Assembly (NCBI RefSeq): GCF_043290135.1
Contig: NC_134710.1
Coordinates: 277,656,776-277,720,775, forward strand
DNA from: Rhipicephalus microplus
Lineage: Eukaryota; Arthropoda; Arachnida; Ixodida; Ixodidae
Length of the DNA: 64,000 nucleotides
Direction: 5' to 3'
In this document: piece by piece, positions 11,705 to 25,900 of the stretch
How positions within the stretch are numbered: position 1 is the stretch's first letter
Layout: the number at the start of each line of letters is the position of its first letter
The notes under the pieces: generated by a model
Seen by the model: only the letters and a program-made list of their open reading frames with translations
Told to the model about the DNA's origin: nothing
Databases searched by the model: none
Position numbers and translations under genes: made by a program

Positions 11705-12864
11705 GAAAAGACGAAGCCTGCCTCACGCGGAACTTTGAAAGCCGGGCCAGCCACTTCGCGCACTAAACACGAAGGCATGCCGTGCGCCCACCCAGCGGTG
11801 AGAAAGAAAGCAGGTCTTTCTGTTTCCACAAAGGCAGCCATTCAGCCCATCACTGCCAAGCAAGATATTCCAGTGATCAAGGTGTCCCATGTGGAGAACG
11901 TGAAAAGACGAATCTTGCCTCACGCGGAACCTCGAAAGCCGGGCCAGCCACTTCGCGCACAAAACACGAAGGCCGCGCCGTGCGCCGACCCAGCGGTGAG
12001 AAAGAAAGCAGGTCTTTCTGTTTCCACAAAGGCTGCCGCTCAGCCCATCACTGCCAAGCAAGATATTCCAGTGATCAAGGTGTCCCATGTGGAGAACGTG
12101 AAAAGACGAAGCCTGCCTCACGCGGAACCTCGAAGGCCGGGCCAGCCACTTCGCGCACAAAATACGAAGGCCGCGCCGTGCGTCCACTCAGCGGTGAGAA
12201 AGAAAGCAGGTCTTTCTGTTTTCACAAAGGCTGCCGCTCAGCCCATCACTGCCAAGCAAGATATTCCAGCGATAAAGGTGTCCCATGTGGAGAACGTGAA
12301 AAGACGAATCCTGCCTCACGCGGAACCTCGAAAGCCGGGCCAGCCACTTCGCGCACAAAACACGAAGGCCGCGCCGTGCGCCTACCCAGCGGTGAGAAAG
12401 AAAGCAGGTTTTTCTGTTTCCACAAAGGCTGCCGCTCAGCCCATCACTTCCAAGCAAGATATTCCAGCGATCAAGTTGTCCCATGTGGAGAACGTGAAAA
12501 GACTAATCCTGCCTCACGCGGAACCTCGAAAGCCAGGCCAGCGACTTCGTGCACAAAACACGAAGGCCGCGCCGTGTGCCCACCCAGCGGTGAGAAAGAA
12601 AGCAGGTCTTTCTGTTTCCACAAAGGCTGCCGCTCAGCCCATCACTGCCAAGCAAGATATTCCAGCGATCAAGGTGTCCCATGTGGAGAACGTGAAAAAA
12701 CGAATCCTGCCTCACGCGGATCCTCGAAAGCCGGGCCAGCTACTTCGCGCACAAAACACGAAAGTTGCGCCGTGCGCCCACCCAGCGGTGAGAAAGAAAG
12801 CAGGTCTTTCTGTTTCCACAAAGGCTGTCGCTCAGCCCATCACTGCCAAGCAAGATATTCCAGC

Positions 12865-13874
12865 GATGAAGGTGTCCCATGTGGAGAACGTGAAAAGACG
12901 AAGCCTGCCTCACGCGGAACCTCGAAAGCCGGGCCAGCCACTTCGCGCACAAAACACGAAGGCCGCGCCGTGCGCCCACATAGCGGTGAGAAAGAAAGCA
13001 GGTCTTTCTGTTTCGACAAAGGCAGCCACTCAGCCCATCACTGCCAAACAAAATATTCCAGCGATCAAGGTGTCCCATGTGGAGAACGTGAAAAGACGAA
13101 TCTTGCCTCACGCGGAACCTCGAAAGCCGGGCCAGCCACTTCGCGCACAAAACACGAAGGCCGCGCCATGCGCCGACCCAGTGGTGAGAAAGAAAGCAGG
13201 TCTTTCTGTTTCCACAAAGGCTGCCGCTCAGCCCATCACTGCCAAGCAAGATATTCCAGCGATCAAGTTGTCCCATGTGGAGAACGTGAAAAGACGAAGC
13301 CTGCCTCACGCGGAACCTCGAAAGGCCGGGCCAGCCACTTCGCGCACAAAATACGAAGGCCACGCCGTGCGCCCACCCAGCGGTGAGAAAGAAAGCAGGT
13401 CTTTCTGTTTCCACAAAGGCTGCCGCTCAGCCCATCACTGCCAAGCAAGATATTCCAGCGATCAAGGTGTCCCATATGGAGAACGTGAAAGGCTAATACT
13501 GCCTCACACGGAACCTCGAAAGCAGGGCCAGCCACATCGCGCACAAAACACGATGGCCGCGCCGTGCGCCCACCCAGCGGTGAGAAAGAAAGCAGGTCTT
13601 TCTGTTTCCACAAAGGCTGCCGCTCAGCCCATCACTGCCAAGCAAGATATTCCAGCGATCAAGGTGTCCCATGTGGAGAACGTGAAAAAACGAATCCTGC
13701 CGCACGCGGAACCTCAAAAGCCGGGCCAGCTACTTCGCGCACAAAACACGAAGGTTGCGCCGTGCGCCCACCCAGCTGTGAGAAAGAGAGCAGGTCTTTA
13801 TGTTTCCACAAAGGCTGTCGCTGAGCCCATCATTGCAAAGCAAGATATTCCAGCGATGAAGGTGTCCCATGTGG
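12865..13874 (+). repeat. Higher-order block R2, copy b
   Basis: This is the partner of 7340-8349 at a 5,525-bp offset, with the same seven marker variants in order. After it the two regions separate by about 790 bp (four monomers lost here or gained at the first site) before aligning again in the C-run cassette at an offset of about 4,735 bp. Confidence 0.85.
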
Positions 13875-14555
13875 AGAACGTGAAAAGACGAAGCCTGCCT
13901 CACGCGGAACTTCGAAAGCCGGGCAAGCCACTTCGCGCACAAAACACGAAGGCATGCCGTGCGCCCACCCAGCGGTGAGAAAGAAAGCAGGTCTTTCTGT
14001 TTCCACAAAGACAGCCACTCAGCCCATCACTGCCAAGCATGATATTCCAGCGATGAAGGTGTCCCATGTGGAGAACGTGAAAAGACGAAGCCTGCCTCAC
14101 GCGGAACTTCGAAAGCCGGGCCAGCCACTTCGCGCACAAAACACGAAGGCATGCCGTGCGCCCACCCAGCGGTGAGAAAGAAAGCAGGTCTTTCTGTTTC
14201 CACAAAGGCTGCCGTTCAGCCCATCACTGCCAAGCAAGATATTCCAGGGTTCAAGGTGTCTCATATGGAGAACGTGAAAGACGAAGCCTGCCTCACGCGG
14301 AACCTCGAAAGCCGGGCCAGCCACTTGGCGAACAAAACACGAAGGCCGCGCCGTGCGCCCACCCAGCGGTGAAAAAGAAAGCAGGTCTTTCTGTTTCCAC
14401 AAAGGCCGCCGCTCAGCCCATCACTGCCAAGCAAGATATTCCAGCGATCAAGGTGTCCCATGTGGAGAACATTAAAAGACGAAGCCTGCCTCACGCGGAA
14501 CCTCGAAAGCCGGGCCAGCCACTTCGCGCACGAAACACGAAGGCCGCGCCGTGCG

Positions 14556-14566
14556 CCCCCCCCCCC
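14556..14566 (+). repeat. C11 run
   Basis: C-run cassette of large unit I. The equivalent run in unit II (22667) is three bases shorter. Confidence 0.9.
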
Positions 14567-17500
14567 AGCGGTGAGAAAGAAAGCAGGTCTTTGTTTCCAC
14601 AAAAACTGCCACTCAGCCCATCACTGCCAAGCAAGATATTCCAGAGATCAAGGTGTCCCATGTGGAGAACTTGAAAGACGAAGCCTGCCTCACGCAGAAC
14701 CTCGAAAGCCGGGCCAGCCACTTCGTGAACAAAACACGAAGGCCGCGCCGTGCGCCCACCCAGCAGTGAGAAAGAAAGCAGGTCTTTCTGTTTCCACAAA
14801 GGCTGCCGCTCATCCCATCACTGCCAAGCAAGATATTCCAGCGATCAAGGTGTCCCATGTGGAGAACGTGAAAATACGAAGCCTGCCTCACGCGGAACCT
14901 CGAAAGCCGGGCCAGCCACTTCACGCACAAAACACGAAGGCCGCGCCGTGCGCCCACCCAGCGGTGAGAAAGAAAGCAGGTCTTTGTTTCCACAAAGGCT
15001 GCCGCTCAGCCCATCACTGTCAAGCAAGATATTCCAGCGATCAAGGTGTCCCATGTGGAGAACGTGAAAAGACGAATCCTGCCTCACGCGGAACCTCGAA
15101 AGCCGGGCCAGCCACTTCGCGCACAAAACACGAAGGCCGTGCCGTGCGCCTACCCAGCGGTGAGAAAGAAAGCAGGTTTTTCTGTTTCCACAAAGGCTGC
15201 CGCTCAGCCCATCACTTCCAAGCAAGATATTCCAGCGATCAAGGTGTCCCATGTGGAGAACGTGAAATGACGAAGCCTGCCTGACGCGGAACCTCGAAAG
15301 CCGGGCCAGCCACTTCGCGCACAAAAAACGATGGCCGCGCCGTGCGCCCACCCAGCGGTGAGAAAGAAAGCAGGTCTTTCTGTTTCCACAAAGGCTGCCG
15401 CTCAGCCGATCACTGCCAAGCAAGATATTCCAGCGATCAAGGTGTCCCATGTGGAGAACGTGAAAAAACGAATCCTGCCGCACGCGGAACCTCAAAAGCC
15501 GGGCCAGCTACTTCGCGCACAAAACACGAAGGTTGCGCCGTGCGCCCACCCAGCTGTGAGAAAGAGAGCAGGTCTTTCTGTTTCCACAAAGGCTGTCGCT
15601 GAGCCCATCATTGCCAAGCAAGATATTCAAGCGATGAAGGTGTCCCATGTGGACAACGTGAAAAGACGAAGCCTGCCTCACGCGGAACCTCGAAAGCCGG
15701 GCCAGCCACTTCGCGCACAAAACACGAAGGCCGCGCCGTGCGCCCACCCAGCGGTGAGAAAGAAAGCAGGTCTTTCTGTTTCCACAAAGGCAGCCACTCA
15801 GCCCATCACTGCCAAGGAAGATATTCCAGCGATCAAGGTGTCCCATGTGGAGAACGTGAAAAGACGAAGCCTGCCTCACGCGGAACCTCGAAGGCCGGGC
15901 CAGACACTTTGCGCACAAAATACGAAGGCCACGCCGTGCGCCCACCCAGCGGTGAGAAAGAAAGCAGGTCTTTCTGTTTCCACAAAGGCTGCCGCTCAGC
16001 CCATCACTGCCAAGCAAGATATTCCAGCGATCAAGGTGTCCCATGTGGAGAACGTGAAAACACGAATCCTGCCTCACGCGGAACCTCGAAAGCCGGGCCA
16101 GCCACTTCGCGCAAAAAACACGAAGGCCGCGCCGTGCGCCCACCCAGCGGTGAGAAAGAAAGCAGGTTTTTCCGTTTCCACAAACGCTGCTGCTCAGCCC
16201 ATCAGTTCCAAGCAAGATATTCCAGCGATCAAGGTGTCTCATGTGGAGAACGTGAAAAGACTAATATTGCCTCACGCGGAACCTCGAAAGCCGGGCCAGC
16301 CACTTCGCGCACAAAACACGAAGGCCGCGCCGTGTGCCCACCCAGCGGTGAGAAAGAATGCAGGTCTTTCTGTTTCTACAAAGGCAGCCACTCAGCCCAT
16401 CACTGCCAAGCAAGGTATTCCAGCGATGAATGTGTCCCATGTGGAGAACGTGAAAAGACGAAGCCTGCCTCACGCGGAACTTTGAAAGCCGGGCCAGCCA
16501 CTTCACGCACTAAACACGAAGGCATGCCGTGCGCCCACCCAGCGGTGAGAAAGAAAGCAGGTCTTTCTGTTTCCACAAAGGCAGCCATTCAGCCCATCAC
16601 TGCCAAGCAAGATATTCCAGTGATCAAGGTGTCCCATGTGGAGAACGTGAAAAGACGAATCTTGCCTCACGCGGAACCTCGAAAGCCGGGCCAGCCACTT
16701 CGAGCACAAAACACGAAGGCCGCGCCGTGCGCCGACCCAGCGGTGAGAAAGAAAGCAGGTCTTTCTGTTTCCACAAAGGCTGCCGCTCAGCCCATCACTG
16801 CCAAGCAAGATATTCCAGCGATCAAGGTGTCCCATGTGGAGAACGTGAAAAGACGAAGCCTGCCTCACGCGGAACCTCAAAGGCAGGGCCAGCCACTTCG
16901 CGCACAAAATACGAAGGCCGCGCCGTGCGTCCACTCAGCGGTGAGAAAGAAAGCAGGTCTTTCTGTTTCCACAAAGGCTGCCGCTCAGCCCATCACTGCC
17001 AAGCAAGATATTCCAGCGATCAAGGTGTCCCATGTGGAGAACGTGAAAAGACGAATCCTGCCTCACGCGGAACCTCGAAAGCCGGGCCAGCCACTTCGCG
17101 CACAAAACACGAAGGCCGTGCCGTGCGCCTACCCAGCGGTGAGAAAGAAAGCAGGTTTTTCTGTTTCCACAAAGGCTGCCGCTCAGCCCATCACTTCCAA
17201 GCAAGATATTCCAGCGATCAAGTTGTCCCATGTGGAGAACGTGAAAAGACTAATCCTGCCTCACGCGGAACCTCGAAAGCCAGGCCAGCGACTTCGTGCA
17301 CAAAACACGAAGGCCGCGCCGTGTGCCCACCCAGCGGTGAGAAAGAAAGCAGGTCTTTTTGTTTCCACAAAGCAGCCACTCATCCCATCACTGCCAAGCA
17401 AGATATTCCAGCGATCAAGGTGTCCCATGTGGAGAACGTGGAAAGACGAATCCTGCCTCACGCGGAACCTCGAAAGCCGGGCCAGCCACTTCGCGCTTAA

Positions 17501-19312
17501 AACACGAAGGCCGCGCCGTGCGCTGACCCAGCGGTGAGAAAGAAAGCAGGTCTTTCTGTTGCCACAAAGGCTGCCGCTCAGCCCATCACTGCCAAGCAAG
17601 ATATTCCAGCGATCAAGGTGTCCCATGTGGAGAACGTGAAAAGACGAAGCCTGCCTTACGCGGAACCTCGAAAGCCGGGCCAGCCACTTCGCGCACAAAA
17701 CACGAAGGCCGCGCCGTGCGCCTACTCAGCGGTGAGAAAGAAAGCAGGTCTTTCTGTTTCCACAAAGGCTGCCGCTCAGCCCATCACTGCCAAGCAAGAT
17801 ATTCCAGCGATCAAGGTGTCCCATGTGGAGAACGTGAAAAGACGAATCCTGCCTCACGCGGAACCTCAAAAGCCGGGCCAGCCACTTCGCGCACAAAACA
17901 CGAAGGCCGCGCCGTGCGCCTACCCAGCGGTGAGAAAGAAAGCAGGTTTTTCTGTTTCCACAAAGGCTGCCGCTCAGCCCATCACTTCCAAGCAAGATAT
18001 TCCAGCGATCAAGTTGTCCCATGTGGAGAACGTGAAAAGACTAATCCTGCCTCACGCGGAACCTCGAAAGCCAGGCCAGCGACTTCGTGCACAAAACACG
18101 AAGGCCGCGCCGTGTGCCCACCCAGCGGTGAGAAAGAAAGCAGGTCTTTCTGTTTCCACAAAGGCTGCCGCTCAGCCCATCACTGCCAAGCAAGATATTC
18201 CAGCGATCAAGGTGTCCCATGTGGAGAACGTGAAAAAACGAATCCTGCCTCACGCGGATCCTCGAAAGCCGGGCCAGCTACTTCGCGCACAAAACACGAA
18301 GGTTGCGCCGTGCGCCCACCCAGCGGTGAGAAAAAAAGCAGGTCTTTCTGTTTCCACAAAGGCTGTCGCTCAGCCCATCACTGCCAAGCAAGATATTCCA
18401 GCGATGAATGTGTCCCATGTGGAGAACGTGAAAAGACGAAGCCTGCCTCACGCGGAACCTCGAAAGCCGGGCCAGCCACTTCGCGCACAAAACACGAAGG
18501 CCGCGCCGTGCGCCCACATAGCGGTGAGAAAGAAAGCAGGTCTTTCTGTTTCGACAAAGGCAGCCACTCAGCCCATCACTGCCAAACAAAATATTCCAGC
18601 GATCAAGGTGTCCCATGTGGAGAACGTGAAAAGACGAATCTTGCCTCACGCGGAACCTCGAAAGCCGGGCCAGCCACTTCGCGCACAAAACACGAAGGCC
18701 GCGCCATGCGCCGACCCAGTGGTGAGAAAGAAAGCAGGTCTTTCTGTTTCCACAAAGGCTGCCGCTCAGCCCATCACTGCCAAGCAAGATATTCCAGCGA
18801 TCAAGTTGTCCCATGTGGAGAACGTGAAAAGACGAAGCCTGCCTCACGCGGAACCTCGAAAGGCCGGGCCAGCCACTTCGCGCACAAAATACGAAGGCCA
18901 CGCCGTGCGCCCACCCAGCGGTGAGAAAGAAAGCAGGTCTTTCTGTTTCCACAAAGGCTGCCGCTCAGCCCATCACTGCCAAGCAAGATATTCCAGCGAT
19001 CAAGGTGTCCCATATGGAGAACGTGAAAGGCTAATACTGCCTCACACGGAACCTCGAAAGCAGGGCCAGCCACTTTGCGCACAAAACACGATGGCCGCGC
19101 CGTGCGCCCACCCAGCGGTGAGAAAGAAAGCAGGTCTTTCTGTTTCCACAAAGGCTGCCGCTCAGCCCATCACTGCCAAGCAAGATATTCCAGCGATCAA
19201 GGTGTCCCATGTGGAGAACGTGAAAAAACGAATCCTGCCGCACGCGGAACCTCAAAAGCCGGGCCAGCTACTTCGCGCACAAAACACGAAGGTTGCGCCG
19301 TGCGCCCACCCA

Positions 19313-19510
19313 GCTTTGAGAAAGAGAGCAGGTCTTTATGTTTCCACAAAGGCTGTCGCTGAGCCCATCATTGCAAAGCAAGATATTCCAGCGATCAAGG
19401 TGTCCCATGTGGAGAACGTGAAAAGACGAATCCTGCCTCACGCGGAACCTCGAAAGCCGAGCCAGCCACTTCGCGCACAAAACACGAAGGCCGCGCCGTG
19501 CGCCCACCCA
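19313..19510 (+). repeat. Hybrid monomer at the junction of large units I and II
   Basis: The 5' half (gctttgagaaagagagcagg, tctttatg, gcaaagcaag) belongs to the type found at 13780 and 21.9 kb. The 3' half (gatcaagg then gacgaatcctg) belongs to the unit's opening type at 11212. The switch lies in the identical stretch at about 19380-19396. This is the expected product of crossing over between aligned non-allelic monomers. Confidence 0.8.
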
Positions 19511-22500
19511 GCGGTGAGAAAGAAAGCAGGTTTTTCCGTTTCCGCAAACGCTGCTGCTCAGCCCATCAGTTCCAAGCAAGATATTCTAGCGATCAAGGTG
19601 TCTCACGTGGAGAACGTGAAAAGACTAATCCTGCCTCACGCGGAACCTCGAAAGCCGGGCCAGCCACTTCGCGCACAAAACACGAAGGCCGCGCCGTGTG
19701 CCCACCCAGCGGTGAGAAAGAAAGCAGGTCTTTCTGTTTCCACAAAGGCAGCCACTCAGCCCATCACTGCCAAGCAAGGTATTCCAGCGATGAATGTGTC
19801 CCATGTGGAGAACGTGAAAAGACGAAGCCTGCCTCACGCGGAACTTTGAAAGCCGGGCCAGCCACTTCGCGCACTAAACACGAAGGCATGCCGTGCGCCC
19901 ACCCAGCGGTGAGAAAGAAAGCAGGTCTTTCTGTTTCCACAAAGGCAGCCATTCAGCCCATCACTGCCAAGCAAGATATTCCAGTGATCAAGGTGTCCCA
20001 TGTGGAGAACGTGAAAAGACGAATCTTGCCTCACGCGGAACCTCGAAAGCCGGGCCAGCCACTTCGCGAACAAAACACGAAGGCCGCGCCGTGCGCCGAC
20101 CCAGCGGTGAGAAAGAAAGCAGGTCTTTCTGTTTCCACAAAGGCTGCCGCTCAGCCCATCACTGCCAAGCAAGATATTCCAGTGATCAAGGTGTCCCATG
20201 TGGAGAACGTGAAAAGACGAAGCCTGCCTCACGCGGAACCTCGAAGGCCGGGCCAGCCACTTCGCGCACAAAATACGAAGGCCGCGCCGTGCGTCCACTC
20301 AGCGGTGAGAAAGAAAGCAGGTCTTTCTGTTTTCACAAAGGCTGCCGCTCAGCCCATCACTGCCAAGCAAGATATTCCAGCGATCAAGGTGTCCCATGTG
20401 GAGAACGTGAAAAGACGAATCCTGCCTCACGCGGAACCTCGAAAGCCGGGCCAGCCACTTCGCGCACAAAACACGAAGGCCGTGCCGTGCGCCTACCCAG
20501 CGGTGAGAAAGAAAGCAGGTTTTTCTGTTTCCACAAAGGCTGCCGCTCAGCCCATCACTTCCAAGCAAGATATTCCAGCGATCAAGTTGTCCCATGTGGA
20601 GAACGTGAAAAGACTAATCCTGCCTCACGCGGAACCTCGAAAGCCAGGCCAGCGACTTCGTGCACAAAACACGAAGGCCGCGCCGTGTGCCCACCCAGCG
20701 GTGAGAAAGAAAGCAGGTCTTTCTGTTTCCACAAAGGCTGCCGCTCAGCCCATCACTGCCAAGCAAGATATTCCAGCGATCAAGGTGTCCCATGTGGAGA
20801 ACGTGAAAAAACGAATCCTGCCTCACGCGGATCCTCGAAAGCCGGGCCAGCTACTTCGCGCACAAAACACGAAAGTTGCGCCGTGCGCCCACCCAGCGGT
20901 GAGAAAGAAAGCAGGTCTTTCTGTTTCCACAAAGGCTGTCGCTCAGCCCATCACTGCCAAGCAAGATATTCCAGCGATGAAGGTGTCCCATGTGGAGAAC
21001 GTGAAAAGACGAAGCCTGCCTCACGCGGAACCTCGAAAGCCGGGCCAGCCACTTCGCGCACAAAACACGAAGGCCGCGCCGTGCGCCCACATAGCGGTGA
21101 GAAAGAAAGCAGGTCTTTCTGTTTCGACAAAGGCAGCCACTCAGCCCATCACTGCCAAACAAAATATTCCAGCGATCAAGGTGTCCCATGTGGAGAACGT
21201 GAAAAGACGAATCTTGCCTCACGCGGAACCTCGAAAGCCGGGCCAGCCACTTCGCGCACAAAACACGAAGGCCGCGCCATGCGCCGACCCAGTGGTGAGA
21301 AAGAAAGCAGGTCTTTCTGTTTCCACAAAGGCTGCCGCTCAGCCCATCACTGCCAAGCAAGATATTCCAGCGATCAAGTTGTCCCATGTGGAGAACGTGA
21401 AAAGACGAAGCCTGCCTCACGCGGAACCTCGAAAGGCCGGGCCAGCCACTTCGCGCACAAAATACGAAGGCCACGCCGTGCGCCCACCCAGCGGTGAGAA
21501 AGAAAGCAGGTCTTTCTGTTTCCACAAAGGCTGCCGCTCAGCCCATCACTGCCAAGCAAGATATTCCAGCGATCAAGGTGTCCCATATGGAGAACGTGAA
21601 AGGCTAATACTGCCTCACACGGAACCTCGAAAGCAGGGCCAGCCACTTCGCGCACAAAACACGATGGCCGCGCCGTGCGCCCACCCAGCGGTGAGAAAGA
21701 AAGCAGGTCTTTCTGTTTCCACAAAGGCTGCCGCTCAGCCCATCACTGCCAAGCAAGATATTCCAGCGATCAAGGTGTCCCATGTGGAGAACGTGAAAAA
21801 ACGAATCCTGCCGCACGCGGAACCTCAAAAGCCGGGCCAGCTACTTCGCGCACAAAACACGAAGGTTGCGCCGTGCGCCCACCCAGCTGTGAGAAAGAGA
21901 GCAGGTCTTTATGTTTCCACAAAGGCTGTCGCTGAGCCCATCATTGCAAAGCAAGATATTCCAGCGATGAAGGTGTCCCATGTGGAGAACGTGAAAAGAC
22001 GAAGCCTGCCTCACGCGGAACTTCGAAAGCCGGGCAAGCCACTTCGCGTATAAAACACGAAGGCATGCCGTGCGCCCACCCAGCGGTGAGAAAGAAAGCA
22101 GGTCTTTCTGTTTCCACAAAGGCAGCCACTCAGCCCATCACTGCCAAGCATGATATTCCAGCGATGAAGGTGTCCCATGTGGAGAACGTGAAAAGACGAA
22201 GCCTGCCTCACGCGGAACTTCGAAAGCCGGGCCAGCCACTTCGCGCACAAAACACGAAGGCATGCCGTGCGCCCACCCAGCGGTGAGAAAGAAAGCAGGT
22301 CTTTCTGTTTCCACAAAGGCTGCCGTTCAGCCCATCACTGCCAAGCAAGATATTCCAGGGTTCAAGGTGTCTCATATGGAGAACGTGAAAGACGAAGCCT
22401 GCCTCACGCGGAACCTCGAAAGCCGGGCCAGCCACTTGGCGAACAAAACACGAAGGCCGCGCCGTGCGCCCACCCAGCGGTGAAAAAGAAAGCAGGTCTT

Positions 22501-22666
22501 TCTGTTTCCACAAAGGCCGCCGCTCAGCCCATCACTGCCAAGCAAGATATTCCAGCGATCAAGGTGTCCCATGTGGAGAACATTAAAAGACGAAGCCTGC
22601 CTCACACGGAACCTCGAAAGCCGGGCCAGCCACTTCGCGCACGAAACACGAAGGCCGCGCCGTGCG

Positions 22667-22674
22667 CCCCCCCC
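22667..22674 (+). repeat. C8 run
   Basis: The shortest uninterrupted C-run among the eight cassette copies; it is in large unit II. Confidence 0.9.
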
Positions 22675-22944
22675 AGCGGTGAGAAAGAAAGCAGGTCTTT
22701 GTTTCCACAAAAACTGCCACTCAGCCCATCACTGCCAAGCAAGATATTCCAGAGATCAAGGTGTCCCATGTGGAGAACTTGAAAGACGAAGCCTGCCTCA
22801 CGCAGAACCTCGAAAGCCGGGCCAGCCACTTCGTGAACAAAACACGAAGGCCGCGCCGTGCGCCCACCCAGCAGTGAGAAAGAAAGGAGGTCTTTCTGTT
22901 TCCACAAAGGCTGCCGCTCATCCCATCACTGCCAAGCAAGATAT

Positions 22945-25900
22945 TCCAGCGATCAAGGTGTCCCATGTGGAGAACGTGAAAATACCAAGCCTGCCTCACG
23001 CGGAACCTCGAAAGCCGGGCCAGCCACTTCACGCACAAAACACGAAGGCCGCGCCGTGCGCCCACCCAGCGGTGAGAAAGAAAGCAGGTCTTTGTTTCCA
23101 CAAAGGCTGCCGCTCAGCCCATCACTGTCAAGCAAGATATTCCAGCGATCAAGGTGTCCCATGTGGAGAACGTGAAAAAACGAATCCTGCCTCACGCGGA
23201 ACCTCAAAAGCTGGGCCAGCCACTTCGCGCACAAAACACGAAGACCTCGCCGTGCGCCCACCCAGCGGTGAGAAAGAAAGCAGGTCTTTGTTTTCACAAA
23301 GGCTGCCGTTCAGCCCATCACTGCCAAGCAAGATATTCTAGCGATCAAGGTGTCCCATGTGGAGAACGTGAAATGACGAAGCCTGCCTGACGCGGAACCT
23401 CGAAAGCCGGGCCAGCCACTTCGCGCACAAAAAACGATGGCCGCGCCGTGCGCCCACCCAGCGGTGAGAAAGAAAGCAGGTCTTTCTGTTTCCACAAAGG
23501 CTGCCGCTCAGCCGATCACTGCCAAGCAAGATATTCCAGCGATCAAGGTGTCCCATGTGGAGAACGTGAAAAAACGAATCCTGCCGCACGCGGAACCTCA
23601 AAAGCCGGGCCAGCTACTTCGCGCACAAAACACGAAGGTTGCGCCGTGCGCCCACCCAGCTGTGAGAAAGAGAGCAGGTCTTTCTGTTTCCACAAAGGCT
23701 GTCGCTGAGCCCATCATTGCCAAGCAAGATATTCAAGCGATGAAGGTGTCCCATGTGGACAACGTGAAAAGACGAAGCCTGCCTCACGCGGAACCTCGAA
23801 AGCCGGGCCAGCCACTTCGCGCACAAAACACGAAGGCCGCGCCGTGCGCCCACCCAGCGGTGAGAAAGAAAGCAGGTCTTTCTGTTTCCACAAAGGCAGC
23901 CACTCAGCCCATCACTGCCAAGGAAGATATTCCAGCGATCAAGGTGTCCCATGTGGAGAACGTGAAAAGACGAAGCCTGCCTCACGCGGAACCTCGAAGG
24001 CCGGGCCAGACACTTTGCGCACAAAATACGAAGGCCACGCCGTGCGCCCACCCAGCGGTGAGAAAGAAAGCAGGTCTTTCTGTTTCCACAAAGGCTGCCG
24101 CTCAGCCCATCACTGCCAAGCAAGATATTCCAGCGATCAAGGTGTCCCATGTGGAGAACGTGAAAACACGAATCCTGCCTCACGCGGAACCTCGAAAGCC
24201 GGGCCAGCCACTTCGCGCAAAAAACACGAAGGCCGCGCCGTGCGCCCACCCAGCGGTGAGAAAGAAAGCAGGTTTTTCCGTTTCCACAAACGCTGCTGCT
24301 CAGCCCATCAGTTCCAAGCAAGATATTCCAGCGATCAAGGTGTCTCATGTGGAGAACGTGAAAAGACTAATATTGCCTCACGCGGAACCTCGAAAGCCGG
24401 GCCAGCCACTTCGCGCACAAAACACGAAGGCCGCGCCGTGTGCCCACCCAGCGGTGAGAAAGAATGCAGGTCTTTCTGTTTCCACAAAGGCAGCCACTCA
24501 GCCCATCACTGCCAAGCAAGGTATTCCAGCGATGAATGTGTCCCATGTGGAGAACGTGAAAAGACGAAGCCTGCCTCACGCGGAACTTTGAAAGCCGGGC
24601 CAGCCACTTCACGCACTAAACACGAAGGCATGCCGTGCGCCCACCCAGCGGTGAGAAAGAAAGCAGGTCTTTCTGTTTCCACAAAGGCAGCCATTCAGCC
24701 CATCATTGCCAAGCAAGATATTCCAGTGATCAAGGTGTCCCATGTGGAGAACGTGAAAAGACGAATCTTGCCTCACGCGGAACCTCGAAAGCCGGGCCAG
24801 CCACTTCGAGCACAAAACACGAAGGCCGCGCCGTGCGCCGACCCAGCGGTGAGAAAGAAAGCAGGTCTTTCTGTTTCCACAAAGGCTGCCGCTCAGCCCA
24901 TCACTGCCAAGCAAGATATTCCAGCGATCAAGGTGTCCCATGTGGAGAACGTGAAAAGACGAAGCCTGCCTCACGCGGAACCTCGAAGACAGGGCCAGCC
25001 ACTTCGCGCACAAAATACGAAGGCCGCGCCGTGCGTCCACTCAGCGGTGAGAAAGAAAGCAGGTCTTTCTGTTTCCACAAAGGCTGCCGCTCAGCCCATC
25101 ACTGCCAAGCAAGATATTCCAGCGATCAAGGTGTCCCATGTGGAGAACGTGAAAAGACGAATCCTGCCTCACGCGGAACCTCGAAAGCCGGGCCAGCCAC
25201 TTCGCGCACAAAACACGAAGGCCGTGCCGTGCGCCTACCCAGCGGTGAGAAAGAAAGCAGGTTTTTCTGTTTCCACAAAGGCTGCCGCTCAGCCCATCAC
25301 TTCCAAGCAAGATATTCCAGCGATCAAGTTGTCCCATGTGGAGAACGTGAAAAGACTAATCCTGCCTCACGCGGAACCTCGAAAGCCAGGCCAGCGACTT
25401 CGTGCACAAAACACGAAGGCCGCGCCGTGTGCCCACCCAGCGGTGAGAAAGAAAGCAGGTCTTTTTGTTTCCACAAAGCAGCCACTCATCCCATCACTGC
25501 CAAGCAAGATATTCCAGCGATCAAGGTGTCCCATGTGGAGAACGTGGAAAGACGAATCCTGCCTCACGCGGAACCTCGAAAGCCGGGCCAGCCACTTCGC
25601 GCTCAAAACACGAAGGCCGCGCCGTGCGCTGACCCAGCGGTGAGAAAGAAAGCAGGTCTTTCTGTTGCCACAAAGGCTGCCGCTCATCCCATCACTGCCA
25701 AGCAAGATATTCCAGCGATCAAGGTGTCCCATGTGGAGAACGTGAAAAGACGAAGCCTGCCTTACGCGGAACCTCGAAAGCCGGGCCAGCCACTTCGCGC
25801 ACAAAACACGAAGGCCGCGCCGTGCGCCTACTCAGCGGTGAGAAAGAAAGCAGGTCTTTCTGTTTCCACAAAGGCTGCCGCTCAGCCCATCACTGCCAAG

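Larger units (their letters stand above)
11294..19394 (+). repeat. Large higher-order unit I (about 8.1 kb, 41 monomers)
   Basis: Almost every variant monomer between about 11.29 and 18.0 kb recurs in the same order at 19.39-26.1 kb. The offset moves 8,101, 8,111, 8,108, 8,106 bp in step with identifiable indels: a 10-bp deletion at 11693/11694, a shorter C-run in the second copy and one ct-deleted monomer. The right boundary lies in a hybrid monomer at 19313. Its 5' part is the gcaaagcaag/tctttatg type also seen at 13780, and its 3' part is the type that opens the unit at 11212. This is a duplicated supra-array containing a C-run cassette (14.15-15.0 kb) and the first copy of the 15.24-18.0 kb block. 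No coding function is supported. Confidence 0.88.
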
